A stretch of 7,827 nucleotides of DNA, from assembly GCA_021802085.1 (NCBI GenBank), contig JAKAAZ010000142.1:1-7827 (forward strand), written 5' to 3'. Both the position numbers and the translations under genes were made by a program. The notes beneath the pieces are model-generated. The model was not told where the DNA came from, ran no database searches, and saw only the letters and a list, made by a program, of their open reading frames with translations. This document shows, piece after piece, positions 1 through 6,495 of the stretch (its first letter is position 1; every line of letters begins with the position of its first letter). Source of the stretch: Acidobacteriota bacterium. GTDB lineage: Bacteria > Acidobacteriota > Terriglobia > Terriglobales > Acidobacteriaceae.

Positions 1-120
1 AGTCTGTCGGGCATAAGGGTTTGAGATTTTGTAACCAACATAGAATCAACAACATACCAAACATGGTAGATTTTGTAGGTTGTTGATTTTAAAGGGTATG
101 AAATCTATGCCCGACAGGCT
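1..120. repeat. Nested palindromic repeat at window edge
   Basis: The outer arms at 1-15 and 106-120 are reverse complements with one mismatch (AGTCTGTCGGGCATA against TATGCCCGACAGGCT). Inside them lies a second exact 10-bp inverted pair at 44-53 and 79-88 (AATCAACAAC/GTTGTTGATT). A 10-bp direct repeat, AGATTTTGTA, occurs at 24-33 and 68-77. The stretch is clearly more AT-rich than the genes of the window and has no coding potential. It resembles a small non-autonomous element or an extended extragenic palindrome. Because the left arm begins at base 1, the element may extend beyond the window. Its identity is inference; the inverted repeats are directly visible. Confidence 0.6.
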
Positions 121-121
121 C

Positions 122-376
122 CTAGTGTCCTGAGTCTTAAATTCGTTAAAGAAATGATTTTCGGTCTTATATCAGGGCACGACTTTAAGTCGTAATGTTT
201 TCAGCCTTGTATCAGGGCACGACTTTAAGTCGTAATGTTTTCAGCCTTGTATCAGGGCACGACTTCAGTCGTGCCGTAAATGGAGCAAAACAGATGGGCT
301 TTAGCCCCTGAGTGCTGCTGTTCGAATCGCTTCCATAAATCGAATTGTTGAATGAACTTCAGAGACAGGACACTAG
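122..376. mobile_element. MITE-like element with terminal inverted repeats
   Basis: A 255-bp noncoding block is bounded by CTAGTGTCCTG (122-132) and its exact reverse complement CAGGACACTAG (366-376). The similarity of the two ends continues inward imperfectly: 122-155 matches the reverse complement of 343-376 at 26 of 34 positions. CTAG at both ends could be a target-site duplication or part of the palindromic tip; sequence alone cannot separate these. Inside are tandem 40-bp units and a small GGGCT/AGCCC hairpin (296-307). No transposase is encoded, so any mobility would depend on an enzyme supplied elsewhere. The right end lies 20 bp before the sucA start codon. It could instead be a composite repeat that never transposed as a unit. 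Confidence 0.55.
171..275. repeat. 40-bp tandem repeat, about 2.6 copies
   Basis: Units begin at 171, 211 and 251, each opening with ATCAGGGCACGACTT. The first two are identical over 40 bp; the third is partial and diverges after GACTT. The third forms the complete hairpin GGCACGAC-TTCA-GTCGTGCC (256-275). The first two retain only the shorter stem ACGACT-TTA-AGTCGT (179-193 in the first). A diverged trace of the unit's 3' half precedes the array at about 153-170. The hairpin type resembles palindromic repeats I recall from Acidobacteria. The identical neighbours suggest recent slippage or unequal exchange. Confidence 0.75.
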
Positions 377-396
377 CTGCTGCCGATTGATTTTTT

Positions 397-2874
397 ATGC
401 GTACATCCAGTTCAGAAACGATCCAAATCCCATCCGATCCAGAATCTCGCGAGCAGGTTTACGATGCCTTTCGCCGCTGGGGCTACTTGCAGGCGCGCCT
501 CGATCCTTTGCAACAATATCTTCCCGCGGAATCGCTTCCGGAACTGGCGGCAACAGGGGAATTTGCAAAGCAAGCGCGCGCCCTATACTGCGCCACGATT
601 GGCGTCGAGTTCATGCACATCGCGGACCCGGAGCGCAGACGCTGGATAGCCGAACGGCTGGAGGCCGCCGCGCCTGCTGCCGACTCGCAGCGCAGTCTGG
701 ACCTTCTTGTTCGAGCAGACATCTTCGAGCACGTGATCCAGAAACGCTATCTGGGGACCAAGCGTTTCTCGCTCGAAGGCATCACGGCGCTGATCCCATT
801 GCTGGATGCGGTGCTGAACCGCGCAGGCGACCTGGGCGCGGAGAAATCCGTCCTGGGGATGAGCCACCGCGGCCGGCTCAACGTGATGGTGAATACGCTG
901 GGCAAGTCCGCCGCCGACATTTTTTCCAAGTTTGAGGATGCCGATCCCCGCGCCAGCCTGGGCAGCGGCGATGTGAAATATCACGTCGGCGCGACGGGCG
1001 CCTTCACGACCAGGGGCGGCAAGGAAGTGGCGCTGCATCTGGTCTCGAATCCCAGCCATCTCGAGGCGGTCGATCCGGTGGCGATGGGGCGCGCATACGC
1101 CAAACAGATGCGCTACGGCGCGGAGGGACGCGAGCGCGTATTGCCCATCGTTATCCATGGGGATGCGGCGTTTGCCGGCCAGGGGATTTGGGCCGAGACC
1201 ATCAATCTGGGCTCGCTCGAAGGCTATTCCGTCGGCGGTGGCATTCATATCATTGCGAACAATCTGATCGGGTTTACCGCCGAGCCGGACGAATATAACT
1301 CGTCCCGCTTCGCCTCCGATCTTGCGCGCCGCCTGCCCGTGCCGATCTTCCACGTGAATGCCGAAGACATCGATGCCGTGGTCCGCGTGGCCACGCTGGC
1401 AGTCGAATATCGCTATCGATTCCACACCGACGTGGTGATCGACCTGATCGGCTATCGCCGTCACGGTCACAGCGAGGTGGATGACCCGACCATCACACAG
1501 CCGCTGCGGTATGCAAGGATCCAGAACCATCCGCCGCTGTATGAAATCTTCGCGCAGAAAATCGGCGTGGATCCGGTAACGCGGGTCGAGCAGGCGGAAT
1601 CGGAATTTGAGCAGGAGTTGAAGCTGGCCCGGCAAATGAAGAAGAAAGCCCGGCTGGCGGATTTGCCCGAGTACTGGTCGCACTACAAAGGCGGTGCGTA
1701 CCGCGCGAAATACGAAGTGGATACAGGCATCTCCGCCGAGGAAATTCACGCGATCGCGGACGGATTGACCGCCTATCCCAAAGATTTTCACATTCATCCA
1801 AAGATCGCGAAGCTGCTGGAACAGCGCGCGGAAATGGGTCGCGGGGAGCGACCGCTCGATTACGGCATGGCGGAGGCGGTGGCCTTCGGGTCGCTGCTGG
1901 TGAAGGGAACGCCGGTGCGACTCAGCGGCCAGGACAGCCAGCGCGGCACCTTCAATCAGCGGCACAGCGTGTTGATCGATGTGGAAAATGAAAAGAAATT
2001 TGTGCCGTTGAATCATCTATCGCTAAAGCAAGCCGGGTTTGAGGTGTACAACTCCATGCTGTCCGAGGCTGGCGTGATGGGGTTTGAGTACGGCATCAGC
2101 CGCGACTATCCCGAAGCTCTGGTGATGTGGGAAGCCCAGTTCGGCGACTTCGCCAACGGCGCGCAGATTATCATCGACCAGTTTCTCTCTTCAGCGGAAG
2201 ACAAGTGGGGCCTGCTGAGCGGGCTGGTGCTGCTGTTGCCGCATGGGTATGAAGGGCAGGGCCCGGAACATTCCAGCGCGCGCGTCGAGCGCTATCTGCA
2301 GATCGCCGCGCGCGACAATATCCAGGTCTGCCAGCCGTCCACGGCGGCGCAATATTTTCATCTGCTGCGCCGGCAGGCGCTGCGTCATTGGCGCAAGCCG
2401 CTGGTTGTTTTCACTCCCAAGAGTATGCTGCGGCATCCCGATGCGGTCTCGCCGCTTGCCGACCTGACCCGGCCGCGTTTTCTAAATGTGTTGCCAGAGA
2501 CCGAACTGCAGGGCGTGACCCGGCTGTTGATCTGCACTGGAAAGATCGGCCACGAGCTGCGGATGGAACGCGAGAAGCGGAAGCATTCCACCACCGGCAT
2601 AATTTTCATTGAGCAGTTGTACCCATGGCCGGAGCAGGAATTGCGCGCGGCCATCGACGCGCAGCCCGAGGCCAACGATCTGGTTTGGGTGCAGGAAGAG
2701 CCGGAAAACATGGGCGCGTACTCGTTCGTGCTGCCGCGCCTGCGGGACCTTGCGTTCGACCGCCAGGTCCGCAGCGTGAAGCGTTCCGCCGCCGCCAGCC
2801 CGGCCACCGGCTCGGCGAAGGCGCACGCGCTGGAGCAAAAAACTCTGATCGATCTTGCGCTCAGCCGCGCCTGA
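397..2874 (+). CDS. sucA: 2-oxoglutarate dehydrogenase E1 component
   Basis: This thiamine-diphosphate E1 subunit decarboxylates 2-oxoglutarate and passes the succinyl group to lipoyl-E2 in the TCA cycle. The 825 residues carry the hallmarks in order: MSHRGRLN (H157), GDVKYHVG, PSHLEAVDP (H221), the ThDP/Mg motif HGDAA (D256) to NN at 288-289, the pyrimidine-domain motif GQDSQRGTFNQRH (511-523), WEAQFGDFANGAQ, LPHGYEGQGPEHSSAR (H616) and the C-terminal EQLYPWP and QEEPENMGAY blocks. It is shorter than E. coli SucA (933 residues). It lacks the N-terminal E2-binding segment and enters almost at once at a WGYLQARLDPL motif. An in-frame TGA at 388-390 fixes 397 as the earliest ATG. No Shine-Dalgarno is visible, and a MITE-like element ends 20 bp upstream. 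E2 and E3 genes are not in the window. Confidence 0.96.
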   Translation: MRTSSSETIQIPSDPESREQVYDAFRRWGYLQARLDPLQQYLPAESLPELAATGEFAKQARALYCATIGVEFMHIADPERRRWIAERLEAAAPAADSQRSLDLLVRADIFEHVIQKRYLGTKRFSLEGITALIPLLDAVLNRAGDLGAEKSVLGMSHRGRLNVMVNTLGKSAADIFSKFEDADPRASLGSGDVKYHVGATGAFTTRGGKEVALHLVSNPSHLEAVDPVAMGRAYAKQMRYGAEGRERVLPIVIHGDAAFAGQGIWAETINLGSLEGYSVGGGIHIIANNLIGFTAEPDEYNSSRFASDLARRLPVPIFHVNAEDIDAVVRVATLAVEYRYRFHTDVVIDLIGYRRHGHSEVDDPTITQPLRYARIQNHPPLYEIFAQKIGVDPVTRVEQAESEFEQELKLARQMKKKARLADLPEYWSHYKGGAYRAKYEVDTGISAEEIHAIADGLTAYPKDFHIHPKIAKLLEQRAEMGRGERPLDYGMAEAVAFGSLLVKGTPVRLSGQDSQRGTFNQRHSVLIDVENEKKFVPLNHLSLKQAGFEVYNSMLSEAGVMGFEYGISRDYPEALVMWEAQFGDFANGAQIIIDQFLSSAEDKWGLLSGLVLLLPHGYEGQGPEHSSARVERYLQIAARDNIQVCQPSTAAQYFHLLRRQALRHWRKPLVVFTPKSMLRHPDAVSPLADLTRPRFLNVLPETELQGVTRLLICTGKIGHELRMEREKRKHSTTGIIFIEQLYPWPEQELRAAIDAQPEANDLVWVQEEPENMGAYSFVLPRLRDLAFDRQVRSVKRSAAASPATGSAKAHALEQKTLIDLALSRA

Positions 2875-2934
2875 CCGCGCAAGCCCGGATTCGCTAAAGC
2901 ATTTTCACGGATAGCGTAAGGTTTGGGTGCCCCA

Positions 2935-2959
2935 TCCACCCTAGCGCAGCTAGGGTGGG
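2935..2959. repeat. Palindromic hairpin after sucA
   Basis: CCACCCTAGC (2936-2945) and GCTAGGGTGG (2949-2958) form a perfect 10-bp stem around a GCA loop, extendable by a T-G pair at 2935/2959. It begins 61 bp after the sucA stop. No T-run follows on either side, so it is not a standard intrinsic terminator, although a stem this stable could block RNA decay or aid termination. The surrounding GGGTGCCCCATCC...GGTGGGATAGC wording resembles an interspersed acidobacterial repeat from memory. Confidence 0.7.
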
Positions 2960-3039
2960 ATAGCGCTATGTCCGCATTACAGCAACTGTGAAACTGGTCT
3001 AAAGTTTGAAAGATATTGCGTTCAAAAAAACGAGATGAG

Positions 3040-3120
3040 TCATTCTGAGCGCAGCGAAGAATCCAGAGGGTGATCGCCGAGCCTATGGTGTGAATGTCTC
3101 CTGGATTCTTCACTTCGCCG
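3040..3120. repeat. Interspersed inverted repeat, TCATTCTGAGCGCAGCGAAG type
   Basis: TCATTCTGAGCGCAGCGAAG (3040-3059) runs into GAAGAATCCAG (3056-3066), which pairs exactly with CTGGATTCTTC (3101-3111) across a 34-base loop. The right arm then reads ACTTCGCC, a degenerate copy of the left GCGAAG flank. The left-hand wording is a widespread interspersed repeat in Acidobacteria and some other phyla (recollection). It lies between the 3' ends of two convergent genes. On the minus strand the stem is followed after about 25 bases by seven T's (complement of 3024-3030), so it might help to end the transcript of the membrane protein gene. Confidence 0.65.
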
Positions 3121-3167
3121 GGTGTCCAAACTCAAATCATCGGATACAGCATCACGCGGTCACTGGA

Positions 3168-3839
3168 TCAGCGCGCCGGAACCACGTAGAACAGGATTGC
3201 GAAGTAGTGTGCCACGCTGCCCGCGAGCACGCACACGTGCCAAATCCCGTGGAAGTATGGCACGCGATCGAAAGCGAAGAACAGAATCCCCACTGTATAA
3301 GCAACGCCGCCTGCGCCGAGCCAGAGTACCCCATGCCAGGAAACCGCATGGAACAGCGGACGCATCGCAAAGATGACCAGCCAGCCCATTCCTAAATAAA
3401 TAATTGCGGAGGCCACTTCAAACCGGCCAATGGCAAGGCTCTTGAAGACCACGCCGGCAATGGCCAGCGACCAGACGATGGCGAACAGCGTCCAACCCAG
3501 CCGGCCGTGTAGCGACACCAAAGTAAACGGCGTATACGTGCCGGCAATCAGCAGGTAGATGGACGAGTGGTCAAGGATGTGAAAGACGCGCCGCGCCCGC
3601 GTGCGCACCAGCGAATGGTAGAGCGTCGAGCAGATGTAGACCAGCACCAGCGTTCCGCCGTAGGTGGAGCAGCCGACAATCTGCCACGCATTTCCGCGGG
3701 TCGACGCATCGATCAGGTAGGCCGCGCCGGCCAGCGCGAATGCGGCGCCGACTCCGTGGGTAATCGCATTGGCGAGAATGTCGCCGAGTCGTGGCTGTGC
3801 ATGCATGGCGGGAATGTTGGGCGCAGGCGGCGGTATCAT
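3168..3839 (-). CDS. trhA: PAQR/hemolysin III family membrane protein
   Basis: This is an integral membrane protein of the hemolysin III (TrhA/YqfA) branch of the PAQR family, linked to membrane-fluidity homeostasis; the old haemolysin name need not mean toxin activity. It is almost wholly hydrophobic, with about seven membrane helices. With the start used here (223 residues) the metal-site motifs are visible: N24-x3-H28 in ANAITHG, S71-x3-H75 in STLYH, D90 in HILDH and H197-x3-H201 in HGIWH, with H211 after it. The Glu usual before the first motif (EEIAN) is replaced: the segment reads GDILAN. The ATG at 3839 was chosen because AGG lies about ten bases upstream. A TTG at 3878 overlapping the previous stop (TTGA) would give 236 residues with a less family-like N-terminus. 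The gene follows the MutS-like gene and is probably cotranscribed with it. Confidence 0.9.
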   Translation of the reverse strand: MIPPPAPNIPAMHAQPRLGDILANAITHGVGAAFALAGAAYLIDASTRGNAWQIVGCSTYGGTLVLVYICSTLYHSLVRTRARRVFHILDHSSIYLLIAGTYTPFTLVSLHGRLGWTLFAIVWSLAIAGVVFKSLAIGRFEVASAIIYLGMGWLVIFAMRPLFHAVSWHGVLWLGAGGVAYTVGILFFAFDRVPYFHGIWHVCVLAGSVAHYFAILFYVVPAR

Positions 3840-3874
3840 TTTCGGATTACCTGACCAAACTGTAAGTCCATATC

Positions 3875-5761
3875 TCAAACCTTCAATCCAATCGACCGCA
3901 TCAGCGCCAGGCCATTGCTCTTCGTGATGATCCCCTCGCGCAGCAGGAAGTCGAACCGCATCCTGCCTTCCTCCAGGTCATCCTGAAAATGCATGTTCCA
4001 GAGCACGCCCTGCTGCAACCCGCCCATCTCCGTCAGCGCCAGATCGTGGGTCGTCAGAATGCCGACAGCCCCGCGCTCCACCAGCCCGCGCAGGACTCCC
4101 TCCGCGCCAATCCGGCGGTCGTTGGAGTTGGTTCCCTGCAGCAGTTCATCCAGCAGAAACAGCAGCGGCGGCCGTTTCGCCGCCAGATCGTAAATCCGCC
4201 GCAGCCGCGTAATCTCCGCATAGAATCGCGAGCTTCCCTCCTGCAACGAGTCGTTCACCTGGATGCTCGCGCCCACCTGCAACGGCGTCAAGCGCAGCCG
4301 CCGCGCCCGCACCGGCGCGCCCGCCATCGCCATCACCGTATTGGTCCCAACCGTGCGCAGATACGTGCTCTTGCCCGACATGTTGGACCCGCTCACCAGC
4401 AGCACCCGCGTCTCCGCATCCAGCCGCACATCGTTGCGAACGCACTGCGCCGCCGGAAGCAGAGGATGTCCCAGCCCCTCTCCGTGCAGAATGGGCACGC
4501 CGTCGGACGATTCAGCCAGAAACTCCGGAAAGGGATCGCCCGGATGTTCATAGTGATATGCCGCCAGGGAAAGCAGCGCCTCCATCTCTGCGGTCGCTGT
4601 GAGCCAGCCCCGCACCGCGCGGCCATGGCGGGCGCGCCAGTCCTCCGACGCCAGCGCTGCCTGCACGGAATACATCAGCGGCACATCCAGGACCTTCACA
4701 AACAGGTTGTCCCGCGAATCGATGAAATCCACGAGGGTGCGCAGCCGCGCAATCGCCTGCGATCCCTTCTGATTGTGGCTGGTCAGCGCCTGCTGAATCG
4801 ACTGCAACCGCGGCGCGCGAAATTTTTCCCGCTCCAGCCGCGCCAGCAGGGTAGAAAGTAAATCCAGATTCTCGAACGCGCCCTCGGTGGCCGAAAGCAC
4901 CGCATCCAGCCGTTTCCTCATGCCATAGGAGATGCTTCCCTCCACAATCAGCACAATCAGAAACGGCAGAACCATTCCTCCCACCGCCCACACGACCGCC
5001 GTTCCAATGGCCAGCAACGCCAGCACCGGAGCCAACCAGCGCAACCACCGCTGCCGTATCTCCACCGGCGCTTCCGCCCACCGCAGCAGCGCCTCTGGAT
5101 GCACCCCCGCCCCGGCCTCTTTGCCCAGCACTGCCAGATCCTCGCGCAGATCCAGGTTGCCGCGCAACTCCGCCACCGCCCCTTGTCGCCCCAGAATCTC
5201 TTCGACCGGCGCGGGCGACAGGAGCCACGCTGCCAGCGCGTCTTCTCCCATGCGCGTCCGCGCCGTCGAGAGCAGCTCAAACAGGCTGCCCACGCCAAAC
5301 ACATCCAGATCGGCGGCATAGATGTGCCCGCTGTCGCCATGCCCCAGTCCGCGGAAGCGTTCGCCCTGCTGGCCGCCGCCCATCCATCGGTCTTCAATCC
5401 GCGCCAGCCCGCGCTGGTACACTTCGACCACGCGCAACGCGCATCCCCGCGCCCGCAACACTCTCGCATGGTAGACGGCGACCACCGCGAAGGCGGCCAC
5501 CGGAACCGTCAGCCACCACGGCGAAATCAGATGCAATCGAAGCGCGCACCACGCCTGCGCCGCGATGACGACCGCCAGCAGCAAGCGAACATTCCCATAT
5601 CGAATATGCAATTTGTCGAAGCGGCGAATTTCGAGCCGTCGCGCGTCGAGACGCCGCCGGTATTCCTCGGCGGGCCCATTTTCTTCCGATGTCACGGAGA
5701 CTCCGGAAGTCGAGGACACTTCAGGGTACTTGTTTTCTTCAGCAGACACGGCGCGTGGCAT
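3875..5761 (-). CDS. Membrane-anchored MutS-family ATPase
   Basis: The 628-residue protein ends in a MutS-type ABC ATPase domain: Walker A GSNMSGKST (458-466), a signature-like EGSSRFYAE (508-516), Walker B LLFLLDE (533-539) followed by LLQGTNSNDR, and an H-loop TTHD (570-573). A helical core/lever region (about 285-400) precedes it. Unlike MutS1 it has no N-terminal mismatch-recognition domain. Instead there are two hydrophobic pairs, about 58-74 with 81-97 and 242-258 with 262-277, which look like membrane helices. The charged segment before them has no signal peptide. Databases usually call such proteins MutS-related, and their function is not established, so classical mismatch repair should not be assumed. 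The start ATG at 5761 has GGGAAAGGG just upstream. It leads a probable two-gene operon with the PAQR gene and faces the bacilliredoxin gene across 129 bp. Confidence 0.88.
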   Translation of the reverse strand: MPRAVSAEENKYPEVSSTSGVSVTSEENGPAEEYRRRLDARRLEIRRFDKLHIRYGNVRLLLAVVIAAQAWCALRLHLISPWWLTVPVAAFAVVAVYHARVLRARGCALRVVEVYQRGLARIEDRWMGGGQQGERFRGLGHGDSGHIYAADLDVFGVGSLFELLSTARTRMGEDALAAWLLSPAPVEEILGRQGAVAELRGNLDLREDLAVLGKEAGAGVHPEALLRWAEAPVEIRQRWLRWLAPVLALLAIGTAVVWAVGGMVLPFLIVLIVEGSISYGMRKRLDAVLSATEGAFENLDLLSTLLARLEREKFRAPRLQSIQQALTSHNQKGSQAIARLRTLVDFIDSRDNLFVKVLDVPLMYSVQAALASEDWRARHGRAVRGWLTATAEMEALLSLAAYHYEHPGDPFPEFLAESSDGVPILHGEGLGHPLLPAAQCVRNDVRLDAETRVLLVSGSNMSGKSTYLRTVGTNTVMAMAGAPVRARRLRLTPLQVGASIQVNDSLQEGSSRFYAEITRLRRIYDLAAKRPPLLFLLDELLQGTNSNDRRIGAEGVLRGLVERGAVGILTTHDLALTEMGGLQQGVLWNMHFQDDLEEGRMRFDFLLREGIITKSNGLALMRSIGLKV

Positions 5762-5890
5762 CCAACCCTTTCCCGTCTACTGTACCTCTTGCTTTCCCGA
5801 AGGCTCGCATGGCAAGGGAACGCGAGCCGTGGAACGCAGGGGCGATATACACTGGAGATAGCCGCGAAAGCGGCATGAGGGACAAACAGC
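5762..5890. promoter_or_regulatory. Divergent promoter region
   Basis: This 129-bp gap separates the starts of the MutS-like gene (left, minus) and the bacilliredoxin gene (right, plus), so both promoters should lie here. A 7-bp inverted repeat, GGCTCGC (5802-5808) and GCGAGCC (5822-5828), sits near the middle and could be an operator or a hairpin. I could not find a convincing -35/-10 pair; TATACA at 5846-5851 is a weak -10 candidate for the plus-strand gene. The ribosome site of the plus gene is GAGGG at 5877-5881, nine bases before its ATG. Confidence 0.45.
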
Positions 5891-6325
5891 ATGTATCCAG
5901 AGATCATGGTGATTCCGATGCGCGAAGAGCTTACCCGCGCCGGCATTCAGGAAACGCGCACGGCCGAAGAGGTCGAGCAGGCGCTCGCCAAGCCCGGTAC
6001 GACGATGGTTGTCGTCAACTCCATCTGCGGCTGCGCGGCCGGCAAAATGCGCCCCGGCGTGCGGATGGCGCTCCAGCACACTACCCTTCCCGACCGGAAG
6101 ATCACGGTCTTCGCCGGCCAGGATCGCGAAGCCACCGATAAAGTCCGCAGCCACCTGGAGGGGAACCCTCCCAGCTCGCCCGCGGTCGCGATTTTTCGCG
6201 ATGGCAAACTGGTGTTCCTGATGCAGCGCTCCGTGATTGAAACTTCCGCCGCGCCGGAGATCGCAAACTATCTGACCCAGGCGTTCGACGAGATTTGCAC
6301 CAAACCCAGTGCAGTTTCCCAGTAG
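5891..6325 (+). CDS. BrxA/BrxB-family bacilliredoxin
   Basis: The 144-residue cytosolic protein belongs to the YphP/YqiW (DUF1094) thioredoxin-like family, which removes bacillithiol from mixed disulfides on proteins after oxidative stress. The diagnostic site is VNSICGCAAGKMRPG, with the CGC active-site motif at residues 46-48 in place of the CxxC of thioredoxin. The opening MYPEIMVIPMREEL and the later NPPSSPAVAIFRDGKLVFLMQR also fit the family, and the length is full. The start is supported by GAGGG nine bases upstream. It is monocistronic here: divergent from the MutS-like gene and convergent with hypB, with a terminator-like structure right after its stop. Whether this organism makes bacillithiol cannot be told from the window, and the A or B assignment is not made. 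Confidence 0.92.
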   Translation: MYPEIMVIPMREELTRAGIQETRTAEEVEQALAKPGTTMVVVNSICGCAAGKMRPGVRMALQHTTLPDRKITVFAGQDREATDKVRSHLEGNPPSSPAVAIFRDGKLVFLMQRSVIETSAAPEIANYLTQAFDEICTKPSAVSQ

Positions 6326-6339
6326 AAAGCATCCCTCCC

Positions 6340-6432
6340 AGCAGCCGAAATAGCCCTCCGCGAGATGGTTGCCTTAGCAACCATCTCGGTCAAAGCGGTT
6401 GCCTTGGCAACGATATTTTCGGGCTGCTTTTT
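6340..6432 (+). terminator. Branched terminator-like structure
   Basis: An outer stem pairs 6340-6352 (AGCAGCCGAAATA) with 6414-6428 (TATTTTCGGGCTGCT), allowing two single-base bulges, and is followed by four more T's (to 6432). It encloses a perfect 12-bp hairpin, CGAGATGGTTGC-CTTA-GCAACCATCTCG (6361-6388), and a 6-bp hairpin, GTTGCC-TT-GGCAAC (6398-6411). It begins 14 bases after the bacilliredoxin stop, the expected place for an intrinsic terminator, though the branched form is unusual. The T-run is short, so efficiency is uncertain. Confidence 0.5.
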
Positions 6433-6443
6433 AGGTTGTAAAT

Positions 6444-6487
6444 CTCCCAAATGGGGAGCCCGTTGGAGGATGCGGAAGACGATCCGC
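6444..6487 (-). terminator. Two weak hairpins after hypB
   Basis: Read on the minus strand, the first hairpin after the hypB stop pairs 6483-6487 with 6472-6476 (GCGGA/TCCGC, loop of six). The second pairs 6454-6458 with 6444-6448 (CTCCC/GGGAG, loop of five). Both have only five pairs and no T-run follows, so a termination role is a guess. Nothing else is seen between the bacilliredoxin terminator and hypB. Confidence 0.2.
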
Positions 6488-6495
6488 GCCACTTT

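Noticed and set aside
171..275. Possible CRISPR array from regularly spaced repeats
   Set aside because: The 40-bp units abut each other with no variable spacers, and there are no cas genes; it is a simple tandem repeat.
583..2016. A 477-codon open frame on the minus strand across sucA
   Set aside because: It is antisense to a gene with clear E1 motifs throughout, and its translation is rich in H, R and Q with no recognisable domain, as expected from GC-rich codon shadows.
512..3120. Gln instead of Glu in the E1 motif GQDSQRGTF as a possible lost catalytic residue
   Set aside because: The position is residue 512 of the protein (near nt 1930). Gln also occurs here in human and mycobacterial E1 enzymes, as far as I recall, so it is normal variation.
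3989..4861. A 290-codon open frame on the plus strand
   Set aside because: It lies opposite the MutS-like ATPase, whose Walker motifs fix the real frame; the shadow is Arg/Gln/His-rich without domains.
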